In this document: positions 52,701 to 64,000 of the stretch, piece after piece
Numbering within the stretch: the first letter of the stretch is position 1
How the letters are laid out: each line of letters opens with the position of its first letter
Assembly: GCA_003993805.1 (NCBI GenBank)
Contig: RSEF01000031.1
Span: 26,266,465-26,330,464, forward strand
DNA length: 64,000 bases
Origin: Himantopus leucocephalus
Lineage: Eukaryota > Chordata > Aves > Charadriiformes > Recurvirostridae
Direction: 5' to 3'
Position numbers and translations under genes: made by a program
The notes under the pieces: generated by a model
Databases searched by the model: none
What the model saw: the letters and a program-made list of their open reading frames with translations, nothing else
What the model was told of the DNA's origin: nothing

Positions 52701-54746
52701 CAAAGTCAGTGACATGACACCTACTACGAGTTTGGTGGCCTAGGAAATCAACACGCTTTCAGTTTGATTTGCAGTGTGTACCTATCCACAGCATGTAGCC
52801 ACATTAACAGGTGGTACATTTGGCCACCATGTAAGGTCACTATCCTCTTATTCTTAGAAGTGGTCCATCCAAGACAGGGTTGAAATCCAGTGATCGGGCA
52901 GCAATGGGAAAGCAGATACAACTGTGACACAAAGTTTACCTGTCCTGGGAATGATGGGCAGAGCTAATACCTTAACTCACAGGCTAACATTTCCTTTTCT
53001 ATACAAAGAAAGCCTTGATTTATTTGAAAGACCCAATTAAAATATAAATGAAGGCTGAGGCAAGTACTTTGCCTTACAAATTTATGTTTCACATTTCTCA
53101 GTATTTCCACATGCCTAGCAGCTTCTGGAAAGAACTACAGTTTTGTACAGAAGACGGCTTCGAATGGAAATTATTCAAATCTGCAAAGGCAGCACTGCCA
53201 CCTGGTGTTGCGGATGAGCCATTCTGGGTACCCTTCTAACAAAAAAAGACGTTTCCTATCTTACTTGAATTCTGCCATTCCCTGGGATCCTGGTAGTTGC
53301 TATTCTTCTCATCAAGATGCCTACTGTCACTTAATTTTACCCTTGTTAGTGATGCACTAACTGAAACATTGGAGAATCCAAGTGCAGCCACACCTCCCGT
53401 TTCCTTGATATCTGATTTTTAATAAGTGAAGTCCAAATTACTTCTAGACAGGTAGCTTCCTACCAGCAAGCAGTTTGTAAATTCCAAATCAACACATTTT
53501 CAATTCCTACCTTTGGAACAAACGTGCTTCTGTACACAAAATACAGCCTCGTTCTTTCCCATGCTTTTTTCAGTACTGAAGTTTGCTAAACTCATTCATG
53601 CTTGAAATGCTAAACTGAGACTACGGAGAAGAGAATAAAGCACAGTATTGCGGAATCACAGTTCTGAAATGGTGTTTGAAATACACAAATAAAAGAGCAT
53701 CTCCTCAACACAAGGAATTCACTCTAGCTACAATCACTGGTTACTACACACAAGATTGTATGTGCATCCATAAAGCTGACAGCTACAGAGCAGACGTCTG
53801 CAAGGCTGTCTCCTCTTTCAAAATGCTAATACAGCTGACACCATGTTAACTTGTTTTCTCTTTTCTGTGAACACAAAATGAAAATGCAAAGCAGCTCTCT
53901 GAAAAGCATGGAACAGACATCTGCTTTGGATCAAGATCAGGAGCAGAGAAGCAGCAAGAACTGTGCCTGCCAAACAGTCACAAAAGGTCTTGCCAGGCCT
54001 GGGGAAAGCTAAACATGGACTGTACCAGCACTTGCACAGCAATGTTTTCTTCTACAGTGGATTTCTATTGCCTACGACATTTGTCAAAATAAGAACTCTT
54101 TTTCATCTGGAGGTGACTGGTTCAAATGCATTCTAGGGAACCAGTCTGTGGCTCCCGCCCAAAAAACACAGCATGAGCAGTCCTATTGACAGTGAAGGGT
54201 TACAAGGTATTAACAGTCTCTGCAGGATCCAAGCTACAGACATGAGCACCCACCGGCTGTTTCTGGCCCATGTACAGTAAAACAGGTTGACAATACCAAC
54301 CTAGCTGTTTATAGGCAAATAACAGAAACAAATTAGTGCATAAAAAAGCATTACTCTGAACATTTTGTCTGCCTTCCTGCCTGACAAAAGCCCTTGAATT
54401 CACCTGCTGATTCTTCTTTCAGCCTCATAATCTGTGTTACAATTAACAAACACAGTTCAGAGGCCCAGGAAAGAAAAATGGAAGACAAAGATTATGCATT
54501 AAGGGGTCTCTAAAACACTCGTGGTACAAAATAATGCATATATAACTTTAGCATGCAAAAATGTTCTGCGTTATACTTTCTATTTCACATAGTCACCACA
54601 AAGATGGTGGAATGCCATTTCAAATGTAATTTAGCCAAAGAATTTAGCTATGAAATTTGCATGAGAGATCTCAGTACTATGCGCAGATGCAGTTTAACAT
54701 TGCCCTGGTTTGAGGTAAAACAGAACCAATTTTGTTCAGTAACTTT

Positions 54747-54846
54747 NNNNNNNNNNNNNNNNNNNNNNNNNNNNNNNNNNNNNNNNNNNNNNNNNNNNNN
54801 NNNNNNNNNNNNNNNNNNNNNNNNNNNNNNNNNNNNNNNNNNNNNN
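54747..54846. other. Assembly gap (100 N)
   Basis: Exactly 100 Ns, the usual placeholder for a gap of unknown size. The right edge opens inside a CR1 element, so a repeat probably caused the break. The missing sequence may be much longer than 100 bp. Confidence 0.97.
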
Positions 54847-54995
54847 CCATCCCTGGAGGTATTTAGAAGACATGTAGATGTGGTGCTTACAGACATGGCT
54901 TAGTGGTGCTCTTGGCAGTGTTAGGTAGCGGTTGGACATGATGATCTTAAAGGTCTTTTCCAACATAGATGATTCTATGATTCCATGATTCTATG
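54847..54995 (+). mobile_element. CR1 LINE, 3' end, cut on the left by the gap
   Basis: It begins in the ORF2 C-terminal region (CCATCCCTGGAGGTATTTAG) and runs through GATGATCTTAAAGGTCTTTT to the tail GATTCTATGATTCCATGATT at 54971-54990. Orientation is left to right. The 5' part is lost in the Ns. Confidence 0.95.
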
Positions 54996-56819
54996 CTTTT
55001 CTAGGGGGGTGTTCCACATCACCAGGGAGTAGTGCAGGGAGAGAAAGATAATGGTGACTTGTTCTGTTGTTTACATCAATGCACAATGAGCAAGGAGAAA
55101 AAATGAGTGGTGTTTAGATTCTTGAATTGATTTTTTCTGCCAAAGATCAATACCCACTTGCAGCTGTGCAAAAGACGCTGAGGAATAGAGTTAACAAAGG
55201 CAGCAGATTTTAGAAAAACAATAGCTATGAACAAAATATCAAGTACTCCAGGCATAGAACTCTCCTTTCAGCCAAGTCCCTTGATGTAAAACAAGTTAAA
55301 TCTGGAGAGTTTGAGATCTGGGGGGTGTGTTACTCTCTATTTACAAAGAAAGTATACAGAATTCTGTCTCTTTGAATACAGTAGGGACAAACAACAGGAG
55401 GCAGTTTCTTTGATCAGAAAATCAAATCTGTTTTAAGCCAGCATTCTGTCCAAAATTAGAACTTTCTCTCCCTCTTTGGATTTCTTCCAGGGCCATACTG
55501 CTGGTACTTCCTTGGCTGGCCCTGACTCTTTTTTGACTGCATTTTTGTTAGGTTGACTTCACGCTCACACATGTTCAGCTCTATGATCTTGTCTGAACCC
55601 ATAGTCTGTGTTTGCGAAATGTCCCAGAGAAAGTTTTTCACTGGTACAATCCAGGCTTTCCTTGGCACATTGCTGGTCTGTGATTTGGGCAACAGTTTTT
55701 ACCATTTAATTTGTTGCTAAGCAAAAGGGTATTTATTTTTTCAGTGAGATTATATAAGAGTATACTAGCCAGCTATACTGAGGTTTGAGGTCACCAATAC
55801 GTCAAAATTATGAACCCTGACAGCTACCAGCATCTTCCAGCCTAGAAGTGTTGTATTTGTTGAAAGAAAACAAGTTAGAATGTGCAGGAATTCTTCTGGC
55901 ATGTTGACAACATGATCAGAATTGAGAAGATGAATCTGAATGATATAAAGGTGTGCATTTAAAGTGGAGCATTCTTACAGCTTTAGACTAGGTGCTAAGG
56001 TAGCATGAATTTCATTTGACTAAATTCCCTTTGAATTTGAATTAAGCTACATAAAAATTTAGTTCTTAAAAACAGTATACAAGACGGAATTAAATGCAGT
56101 TTACTTAATCTACTTCCAAATTAATCTAGTTTCACATCCCTGAGGGTCACCTTGCATGTCTAAAACATAAATATCACCTCCCTGACTCCTTTCATGAGAT
56201 CCAAGAAAATGAAATATGGCTGGTCAGTGTAATATTAATATATACTGACATGCTTGAAGCAGTATGTAATAGGCATTCAGCATTGTTCTGAAAAATAACT
56301 CCAGCTGATGATATACAAAACAGAAGGGTATAACAATGCGATCCCTCTGCCAAATTTGCTCTTAGCAGCAGCAGTTGTTAGATGTGACTCATGAACACTG
56401 TGATTTAGTAAAAGCTTTCTGCTTGGGAGTGTGGCATATCACTAGCTAGTCCAGTTTAAGAATTCAATAGGGCAGTTGACTTAATTTGCCAATGGGAAAG
56501 GGGCATGAGAAAGTGCTTGGTTGGTCCTAAAGCTGGCTGAAGCCCACTTTAATGAGAGTGGCAGTTTGATATTTGTTTTATTGTTTGTGTCACTGAAAAG
56601 TGATTTGACACATTGCCTTAGAAAAATGCTTTCCAAGCATTCAAGCTTTTGTAGGATCCCCTTTTAGCAAAGAAATTATTATAAGGCAGTAATTATTTCA
56701 ACCTCCAAATCTACTCTCCCTGTTCTTGTGAATCATCATCACAGAAAACAAAGACAATTACATCTCTTTCTCTGGTGGCGACGCAAGGAGACTGGCTTCC
56801 CAGTGAGCAGCCAACTTAC

Positions 56820-56885
56820 CTGGATAAAGACAAGCAGCATATATGCCAACTTCTTCTTCCCAAAATGTTTCAGTATAAATCAAAC
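56820..56885 (-). other. Candidate in-frame cassette exon in MRPS27 intron 2
   Basis: On the minus strand a 66-bp stretch lies between a pyrimidine-rich region ending GTGACTTAG and a near-consensus donor, CCAG|GTAAGT. Read with two bases first and one base last, the phase exon 3 requires, it is open and gives LIYTETFWEEEVGIYAACLY plus one residue. It would therefore insert 22 residues before exon 3 without shifting the frame. It does not resemble human exon 2, and nothing shows that it is used. A chance occurrence is quite possible. Confidence 0.2.
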
Positions 56886-57916
56886 CTAAGTCACATGTTA
56901 CACTAGACAGATGAAGAACTAGGGAAGGCGAGAAACATAACTAGCAGGTGCCCAGAAACATTTACAAGCACAACTTACATTATTTATGCAATATCATCAA
57001 ATGACATCAAATAACTTTTTTTTTTCCAGAATAGATTCCAAAACGCATTCTGAATCTCTTCTGAAGTAAAACCCTGTCTGACTGCAGAAATTTTCACTGA
57101 AATCAGTACAGCTTTGCAGGAGAGAAATAGGTTGATTTGAAACAGCTTTTTCTGACAGAACTTACTCAGAAAGTGTTTCTCAACTATAGCCACTCCTGAC
57201 TGTATAAAAACTTCAACTGTTCTCTAAAACTTGAAAGCTGTGATGGTTACATGTGCAGTACTGTGTTCCTTTGACTTTTCCCCTTCCTTTAAAATGTAAA
57301 CCCATGACAGATCCATCTATTTGTTTATCTTTCACAGTACAGAGCCATGCACATTTCTTGTCCTATACAAATGATTAATAGTGTCATGACTTTTTAGCCA
57401 CTGACTATAAAGAAACATTTTGCTTCTTACCCTCTGCTTCATAATTTGAAGCCTCCCACCCCCATCCATGACACACAGGCCTGTCATTCTCTTTCACTGT
57501 CATTTCCTTCTATTTTATCTAAGTGTTTCAGAGTTTTCCCCAGGAAATTCTTTTCTATTCATTTTTAGTGTTTTTAAGGGAGCAAACAAGATGAAAGCTT
57601 AAGGAAAAATAATGTTGTCTTTCTTGACATTGTAAATATAGCTGATGTTTCCCTTTTTGTAGCTATGTGGGATGCAATCTGAAAACTATTAAGGTAAATA
57701 GCAGTTAGTAAAGCCTTCATTTTACAGCGCAGCAGACACTGTTGAAACTGAGTATCTTTCTAAATCAGTCAAAAAGAAACACAAAACCAGAGCAATGGAA
57801 TAAGAGATCTCAGTAGTTATCTAAAGCCTGATTGCTACTCTCCACAGCAAGATATGTTAAATGTTTAACTATTTGTTGGGTTTTATTAGTAGTTTTAAAC
57901 CTAGGAATATAACTTC

Positions 57917-57961
57917 ATTGTCTTCTTATGGTGAACTTGATTGCCTTCTTATGGTGTGAAC
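57917..57961. repeat. Imperfect tandem duplication, about 23-bp period
   Basis: ATTGTCTTCTTATGGTGAAC at 57917-57936 is followed by a near copy at 57940-57961 with a two-base insertion and one substitution. Confidence 0.8.
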
Positions 57962-58389
57962 CAGGAATAACTGATTTGAAGTCCAGTTGTTCTCATGTGG
58001 GAGGTTGCCAGTCAGACTCTGGTAAAGGAGATCAGAGTAGTTTCCTTTTCTCTAGCTACTTTTGTGCAATAAGCAACATATAGAAGACAAAATGTCTCTC
58101 TACATTTTTTACTGGCACAAACAGCCACTATGCAGACAATTTTCTGAATGTTGTCTTCCAAAATCCCCATCTGATAGCATAACTGAATAGTACAGCATTG
58201 TGAAAAAAAAGGACTACTAATCAGGAATTCCTCCACCTTCAGTTAGGTCTTCTTAAAATATGGTAATCTAACAAGTAGGAAAAACTGAGAGAGAGGCATT
58301 CTCCTTGTTACCATGGAAATTACAACTTTTCTCACTGACGAAGGAAAATAGATTTGTTGTATTAATAACTTCTGCAGCTGCCAATATTT

Positions 58390-59205
58390 ATAGAATTGGA
58401 GAATCATAGGATAACTGAGGTTGGAAGGGACCTCTGGAGGTCATCAAGCCCAACTTCTTGTTCAAAATGTATCCAACGAAATCAGATGGTTCAGGACATT
58501 GACCAGTTGAGTTTTGAGTAGCTCCCGAGGTCGGAGACTCCACAGTCTCTCAGGGAAACCTGTTCCGGTGCAATGGAAATTTTCCAATGAAAATTGTTTC
58601 TTATTCTCATGTTCTGATTTGTGCCTGTTGTCTCCAGTCCTGTCACTGTGCACTTCCAGGAAGAGTCTGGCTCTGTCTTCTCCATATATTCCCATGAGGC
58701 AGTTGCAGCTGGCACATAAATATTCTCTGCAAAGTTAATTTCCAACCACTCATCCCATTCTCTGTAGTGTTGCAGGAGGTTATTCTCTACCAGGACTTTG
58801 GAGTTGTCCTTGTTAAACTTTCTGAAGCTCCTGCCATCCCTTTTCTCCAGCCTGTTGAGACTTTCAGGTTCTCCTTAGCATGCCCTCCAGCATATCTACC
58901 ATTCCATGGCTTGGTATCATTGGCAGGCTTGCTGAGGATGAACTTCCTATCATCCAGGTCATTAACAGAGATGTTAAACAGTATGGGTCTCAGTATCTGT
59001 CCCTGAGGAACACAGTGAGTAACCAGCCAACAGCTGGATTTAGTACTGTACTGCTGATCGCACAACCCCTTAACCCCAGCAATCCTGCTGATTTTCCACC
59101 TACTTGACCATCTGCATATCCAATCCCTAATTCACCAATTTGGGTACTAGGATACTATTTAAGATCATGTCAAAAGCCTTGCAAAGTGTGTTGCAGTCAT
59201 CTCAT
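58390..59205 (-). mobile_element. CR1 LINE with decayed reverse transcriptase
   Basis: The reverse-complement 3' end is at about 58396-58460 (GGTTGGAAGGGACCTCTGGA), so the element points left. Further right the minus strand encodes reverse-transcriptase motifs in order: KAFD near 59170-59182, then VPQGQILRPILFN near 58975-59015, then LSKPANDTK, which replaces the usual LSKFADDTK catalytic box. Stops interrupt the segment between the first two motifs. The element is inactive: the catalytic Asp pair is broken to Asn-Asp and the frame is damaged. Its right boundary is approximate. Confidence 0.9.
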
Positions 59206-61071
59206 TATCAGTTTAGCAGCAGTGACCTTTGAGCTGCTAAAGATTCATGTTGATTTATTGACTTTTGCCTGTTTCTTTTCAGCCAGTAGCTTTGATCCTG
59301 CTACTTATACTCAGTTAAAGCTTCTGATTTCTGTTGTCCAGTTGACCTGGTACTGTATGAAAACTCAAAGATCATGTCAAATGAGGGAAAGGAAGAACAG
59401 GAGCCCATGAAAGGAGTACTGCAGTGTCTTATGGATTCTACTAGGCGGTACAATATGGTCGCATTTGAAACAGATTTTTCAGTCTGAATGCTATTTCTCT
59501 CTACTGTCCAGGATCCCTAGCTGGATGAAGCCTATAGGAGAGCACTATGTGTTCTCCTCCTCTGAAAAGAAAGAAAATTATGTCTTGTGCTTGCAGAGCC
59601 AAGACATGTAATAGAAGATGTAGTTTATTCATTGCTGACAGAGAACATTTTGCAAAGGCACCATTCAGAAAATAAGTCTTTTATTTCAGCTGAAATATAA
59701 TAAACTGCAACCACAAGGAAAACCTCTACAGATTTCAAGGAATTCCATGATTTGGCCAAAAAAAAAAAGTTTATTCTTCTTCGTGGAAGACAGAAAATCT
59801 CTGGGGTAAAATGTCATCAAAAATTTATTTTTCTGCTGAGAGGCAGTTAAGCTAGAAAATATTTCCAGTCTGTCAGCTAAGGCTAGGTGTGGTGAGTCAC
59901 TGGAACCTAGCTGAAAATTAAGTCCTGTCATTTAGCAGTAAAGATAGAACTAATGACACTTACATACACTTTGTAAAATGCCCCAAGTCACTCTAATAAT
60001 CAAATGCTTGCTTGCAAGCCGCTATTAAAACTTTTGCTGAAATTATTCAAATGAATATTTCAAGTATATGTTTGAATACCCAATGTAAATTATTATTATT
60101 ACAAAATACGCAGAACAATGTGGATAGTGCATTTTTTTCCTTACAGCATTCCTGTAACAAAGGAGAGCCACACAGATGTACGAATGTTAACTATAGTGGC
60201 GTGATGTTAGGGGTACCAAGTAAAATAATTGCCCCAAATCTCTGGTTCATCAGACCTCAGAGCTGTTTGCCCTGACTCCAGCATCCACGTGACCCCATGA
60301 ATGCCTGACGTGCTCTAACAAATCTCCACTGCATTCTTTCTCAGGATATTGTAGTTACTTCCTTGTACCTTGCAGTAAATATATTAGAATAGTAGCTCAT
60401 GTATCATTATCCTTGCATGACATCAGTTCTTGCAAATACCTTCTTAACACATATCTAAGTGGTTCCCATTTGAATTAGTGTAAACATTTTGTGCTATTGA
60501 ACTAGAAGTCACTTAATTTTGCACTTGTCCCTTCCTCAGTTTAAATAATACACACATATTTCTCCTTCCTGCTATTGTTCTCGCATATAGGAAAATTAAG
60601 AAGATCCAGAGTGTGCAGCTTGTAAAAGCAACTACATTAATGTATATTGGAAAAGCACATTAATAATAAATGAATTAGCAAGTGCCCAAGTTTGTTCTAG
60701 GAAAAATCCAACCGTGATTACCAAAGGCATTTTTCCATAAATTACAGGTTTTTCTTCTTTGCATGTAGTCTACATCCAGTTTCTATTTCACTCAACAGGA
60801 ATGGGCTTGTTTTCTTTCTTCAGCAGTGACAAAATCTGTGAAGAACAAGAGGCCAAATGATTTATACATTCTGTTTATTCAAAGTCCCCATGTATGTTAT
60901 TAACTATGAGGGATTATATGCCACGTAGATGAGGGAAGATTTAAATCAATAGTGGTTGACCCATGGGGGATTCAAAGGAGAGGATCTCTAGATGCAGAGA
61001 AACATTTTGAGCAACATAATTGAAATGTGGCACTAACCAAGGTTAGGGGAAGAGACTATGAATTCCATGAA

Positions 61072-61803
61072 TTGAATCTTGATAAATTTAAGGGCTGGGC
61101 CAACAAGCAGCTCAAAAGATTCAAGAAAGAAAAGTGGAAGGTGCCCATGCACTGGTATGGCTGGGAAAGGACTGGCTAAGAGCATTCTTACTGCACATCA
61201 GGTAAACCTGGCTGATGTGCTGGGCTACTTTAGGAGGACTATAGCCAGCAGGTCAAGGAAATTTTTATCATACACTATTCTGTGCTGGTGAGGCTGACTC
61301 TGGAATATTGCCTCCAGTTTTACTCATCTCCCTTCAAGAAGGATGTGGGCAAAATAGAAAGGGTCCAGTGGAGGATTACTAACAGGATTCAGTGGCCTAC
61401 AGCATATGTGCTGTGAAGAAAGCCTGAAGGATTTATTTAACCTAGGGAAGAGAAGGCTAAGGAGTGATCTAACAGCTACCTATCATGACTTGGAGTGCAG
61501 TTACAAAGACGACAGACCAATTCTTGGTAGTACTAGATGATATAACAGAGAAAGTGACCAGAAATTGTGGCTTGGGAGGTTGTACATTGGGGGCATTAGG
61601 GAGCAAGGTTTTTCTAGCAAAAACTAGTCCAGCACTAGGACAGGCTGCCCAGAGTTGTTTCTCAGTTCATGGAATTTTTCAAGACTTATCTAGAAAATGC
61701 TGCGGCTGATGTGACAATCTGAGAAACAGTCATACTTCAAGTAGGAATTTGGACTGAATGACCACCAGTGGCCCTGACAGCCCACATTTCTAAGCTTCTG
61801 TGA
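61072..61803 (+). mobile_element. CR1 LINE, old 3' region
   Basis: The plus-strand sequence follows the CR1 ORF2 3' half in order: a block at 61240-61330 with AGCAGGTCAAGGAAATTTTT and CTGGTGAGGCTGACTCTGGA, the AGAAGGATGTGGGCAAAATAG block, GGGAAGAGAAGGCTAAGGAG near 61444, GGACAGGCTGCCCAGAG near 61638, and the degraded 3' end GAATGACCACCAGTGGCCCT near 61756. It is more diverged than the other copies and has internal deletions. The left boundary is uncertain. Confidence 0.82.
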
Positions 61804-64000
61804 ACTAAATGGGTCTGAAATCTGTCCACTCTAATGCCAACAATAAACCCAGCCCTGGAGGAAATTTGCAGAAGTATTCCGATGACTAACTACAAGAACC
61901 AAAATATTTCATAATGATCTTTACTAAATGTTGTAATAGATAAACAGCTAACAGCATACCTTGAAGCTAGAAAAAAAGAGAAAAGGCAAAATTTGGGTGC
62001 ATAATCAGGAATACTTAAACATATTTTCATGGTATAACGGCAAATTTCAAGATTTACTGTTGTGGAGGCAAGTAGAAATAGTCAACATTTCTTGGTGTCT
62101 ATTTACCTCTTAATTGCTAAAGGATGACCATTTATTTTGCATAGCTGCTTATTTTCAGGGAAACCACCTTCCATCCAATCACATACTCCAGAGGAATAAT
62201 TTTAAAAGTACAAGTTTCAAAAACTATATGTTCAAAGTATTGGCAGAAAGTGGTTGGAATGGTTAAGTTTTTGTTGTGCAGTTTAAAGCATCTCTAGTTG
62301 CCACTGTAGAAAATGCATGGGAGGACACCAGTACCTGTCTAGACAAGCTGCATATTCCACACAACACCACTCTTCATGGTTGAGCATCTTACATACATTG
62401 GAAAAATAATGTTTTCATACCACAAGGTAAGATCTCAGAGAGAACATAAGGAGCATCACTCCTTCAGTGATGAAACTTTAGTAACTACAGTGATACATGG
62501 AGGTCTGTTTTCAGTCCTGATGCAGAGACAAGGTGCAAGTACAGGTAATTCTGACTTTCTGATTTTGCATTTAATGAAGTCAAGTTTCAGTTGTGTTCAC
62601 TGTAATGTGTTGGTGCAGCATGTGGGCATTTTTCAGACGTTTCAGGAGTTTTTCTAAATATAGTGTTGTTCAGGTAACACTAGACTTCTGGCTACTGAGA
62701 GCCACGGGTACGAAACTTGGGGTAACAATGGAAAAGAGCATAACAAATATTTAGAATAGAAAAATTCATCATGTTTAATAGTTATGACGGGGTATTTTTT
62801 TTTTATTTAGCGATTTGGTAATGTGTGTACTGTGAGTCAGGAGTAGAAAATATCTTTAACTACAAAATTCTTCTAATTGTTCTTTCATGTGTAGAGGTGA
62901 ATGGATGAAGGTCATTATGACCTCCAGGGCTTCTTTAAAATCATACATGAATAACTTTAGCATTATTCTGTATTTCCATTACTCTTTGAAACTGCTCCGA
63001 AGATGCAATCACTTTGACAGAATTACAGTTTGTGAAGTTCTTGAGAGTTAGCTTCTCATGCTGAAAATGACAGAGGGCATATTTTTATTGTATCAGTGTC
63101 ACAGTAAGACAAATTTTAATTCTGTGAACAAAACCTTTTACACTGCAAGGTGTTTCCTCAATGTTATCTCTTCTGATAGCTCAAACTAGGGTCACAGTCA
63201 AATAAAGTTGCAAAAACAGTGGTGGAGTTGAAGCAGAGCATCTTTTAAGTACATGCAAGTTCAGCGTAACCAGTAGATGTCTGCTCTATGTAAGAATATG
63301 AGGAAGTGGAGTACAGAATTCAGCAGGTATGCAACATAAATCAAAAGTCATATTTACTTGCAAAGAATGCATATGAGAAATTTTGTCTTACAGATGTTGA
63401 ACACAGAACAGAACTATGTTCAAAATACCTAAAATATTGCAAGTAGTTGGACTTAGGTAAACAGTGCTTATAGGGTCAATGACAAACTTGCAGTAGTCCT
63501 CCTAATACATCAGAAATATTAACTTATATATTAACTACATACTTCATTACCTCCATAATATGTAGGGAATTTATGTTATTTATGTGTCACACACAATGGA
63601 CTCAGAAAATTTTAAGTAACTACTGCATACGTGAAACATTATCTCCCAGAAATAAACTATTTTTTTCTGCAGTATATGAATAGATTTTGTTTTGTAGAAT
63701 AGCAAGCATAACAAACACTTGCTATCTAGATCCCCAGCTACAGAAGGTTTCCTCTATGTACATAGAGTTTGCTTGAACTTGTCACTCTGTATTTGACATA
63801 CGGGATTTTGAGATACAGCTCTTTTTGGGATGCTTGAATAGTTCTTGATTTATCTTGCCTTCATTTGCCTTCTACTGGTGCTGATTCAGCATTATGATAT
63901 CTCTATTGCCAGGTCTGATTTCAGCCGTAAATGCTTTGTAATACTGTGAGCTGATCTCCCATTATTTCATCTACCGTGCTTCAAAGTGCATGTGCAACTA

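Larger units (their letters stand above)
49714..64000 (-). other. MRPS27: MRPS27 intron 2 (truncated by window end)
   Basis: More than 14 kb with no recognisable exon 1 or 2 and no CpG island, so the promoter must lie beyond base 64000. It holds the assembly gap, three CR1 fragments (54847-54995, 58390-59205, 61072-61803) and a candidate cassette exon at 56820-56885. If exon 2 were hidden in the gap, this stretch would be split between two introns. Confidence 0.7.

Noticed and set aside
58012..58236. Minus-strand frame containing KVAREKETTL, reminiscent of the human MRPS27 exon 2 motif WEAREKE
   Set aside because: Only a few residues match, the frame runs into a stop without a donor in the required phase, and the flanking residues do not follow the human exon. 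Since exons 3-11 are highly similar to human, the true exon 2 should match much better.
1..64000. CRISPR arrays, operons, phage or other prokaryotic systems
   Set aside because: No regularly spaced repeats, no closely packed long open frames, and clear vertebrate introns and avian retroelements throughout.

Overview
This is a vertebrate nuclear window, almost certainly from a bird. It is AT-rich and intron-dominated. It carries several CR1 LINE fragments with the typical 3' tail (repeats of the type GATTCTATGATT) and one solo LTR of an avian ERVL-like type. No prokaryotic or viral gene organisation is present, and most ATG-started open frames are chance frames inside introns or repeats.

The one protein gene I can follow is MRPS27 (mitochondrial small-subunit ribosomal protein mS27, a PPR-type protein), on the minus strand. 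Nine consecutive coding exons can be read, each with AG/GT splice sites and matching phases. In transcription order they are 49643-49713, 47622-47680, 24697-24811, 24115-24193, 22679-22794, 19711-19813, 17344-17486, 13833-13988 and 9389-9628 (stop at 9389-9391). They sum to 1082 nt, about 359 residues, and join without a frameshift or internal stop. Compared with the human protein as I remember it, these are exons 3-11 of 11. The first two exons (about 50 residues, including the mitochondrial targeting region) were not found. They should lie to the right of base 64000 or, less likely, in the assembly gap at 54747-54846.

Layout: bases 1 to about 870 are probably the distal 3' UTR of MAP1B on the plus strand. 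This is inferred from conserved vertebrate gene order (MAP1B > < MRPS27, convergent) and from UTR-like sequence with AATAAA signals, not from coding sequence. The last 390 bp of this stretch is duplicated at 1261-1661, and a GC-rich 390-bp insert of unknown origin lies between the copies. From about 1.7 to 9.2 kb is intergenic sequence. From 9.2 kb to the right end is MRPS27, including one intron of about 22.8 kb and more than 14 kb of the truncated intron 2. Repeats inside the introns are CR1 fragments at 28641-28915 (-), 54847-54995 (+, cut by the gap), 58390-59205 (-, with decayed reverse transcriptase) and 61072-61803 (+), plus a solo LTR at 35216-35811 (+).

I saw no convincing evidence of an undescribed biological system. 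The observations most worth checking are the 3' UTR duplication with its GC-rich insert, and a phase-compatible 66-bp candidate cassette exon in MRPS27 intron 2.
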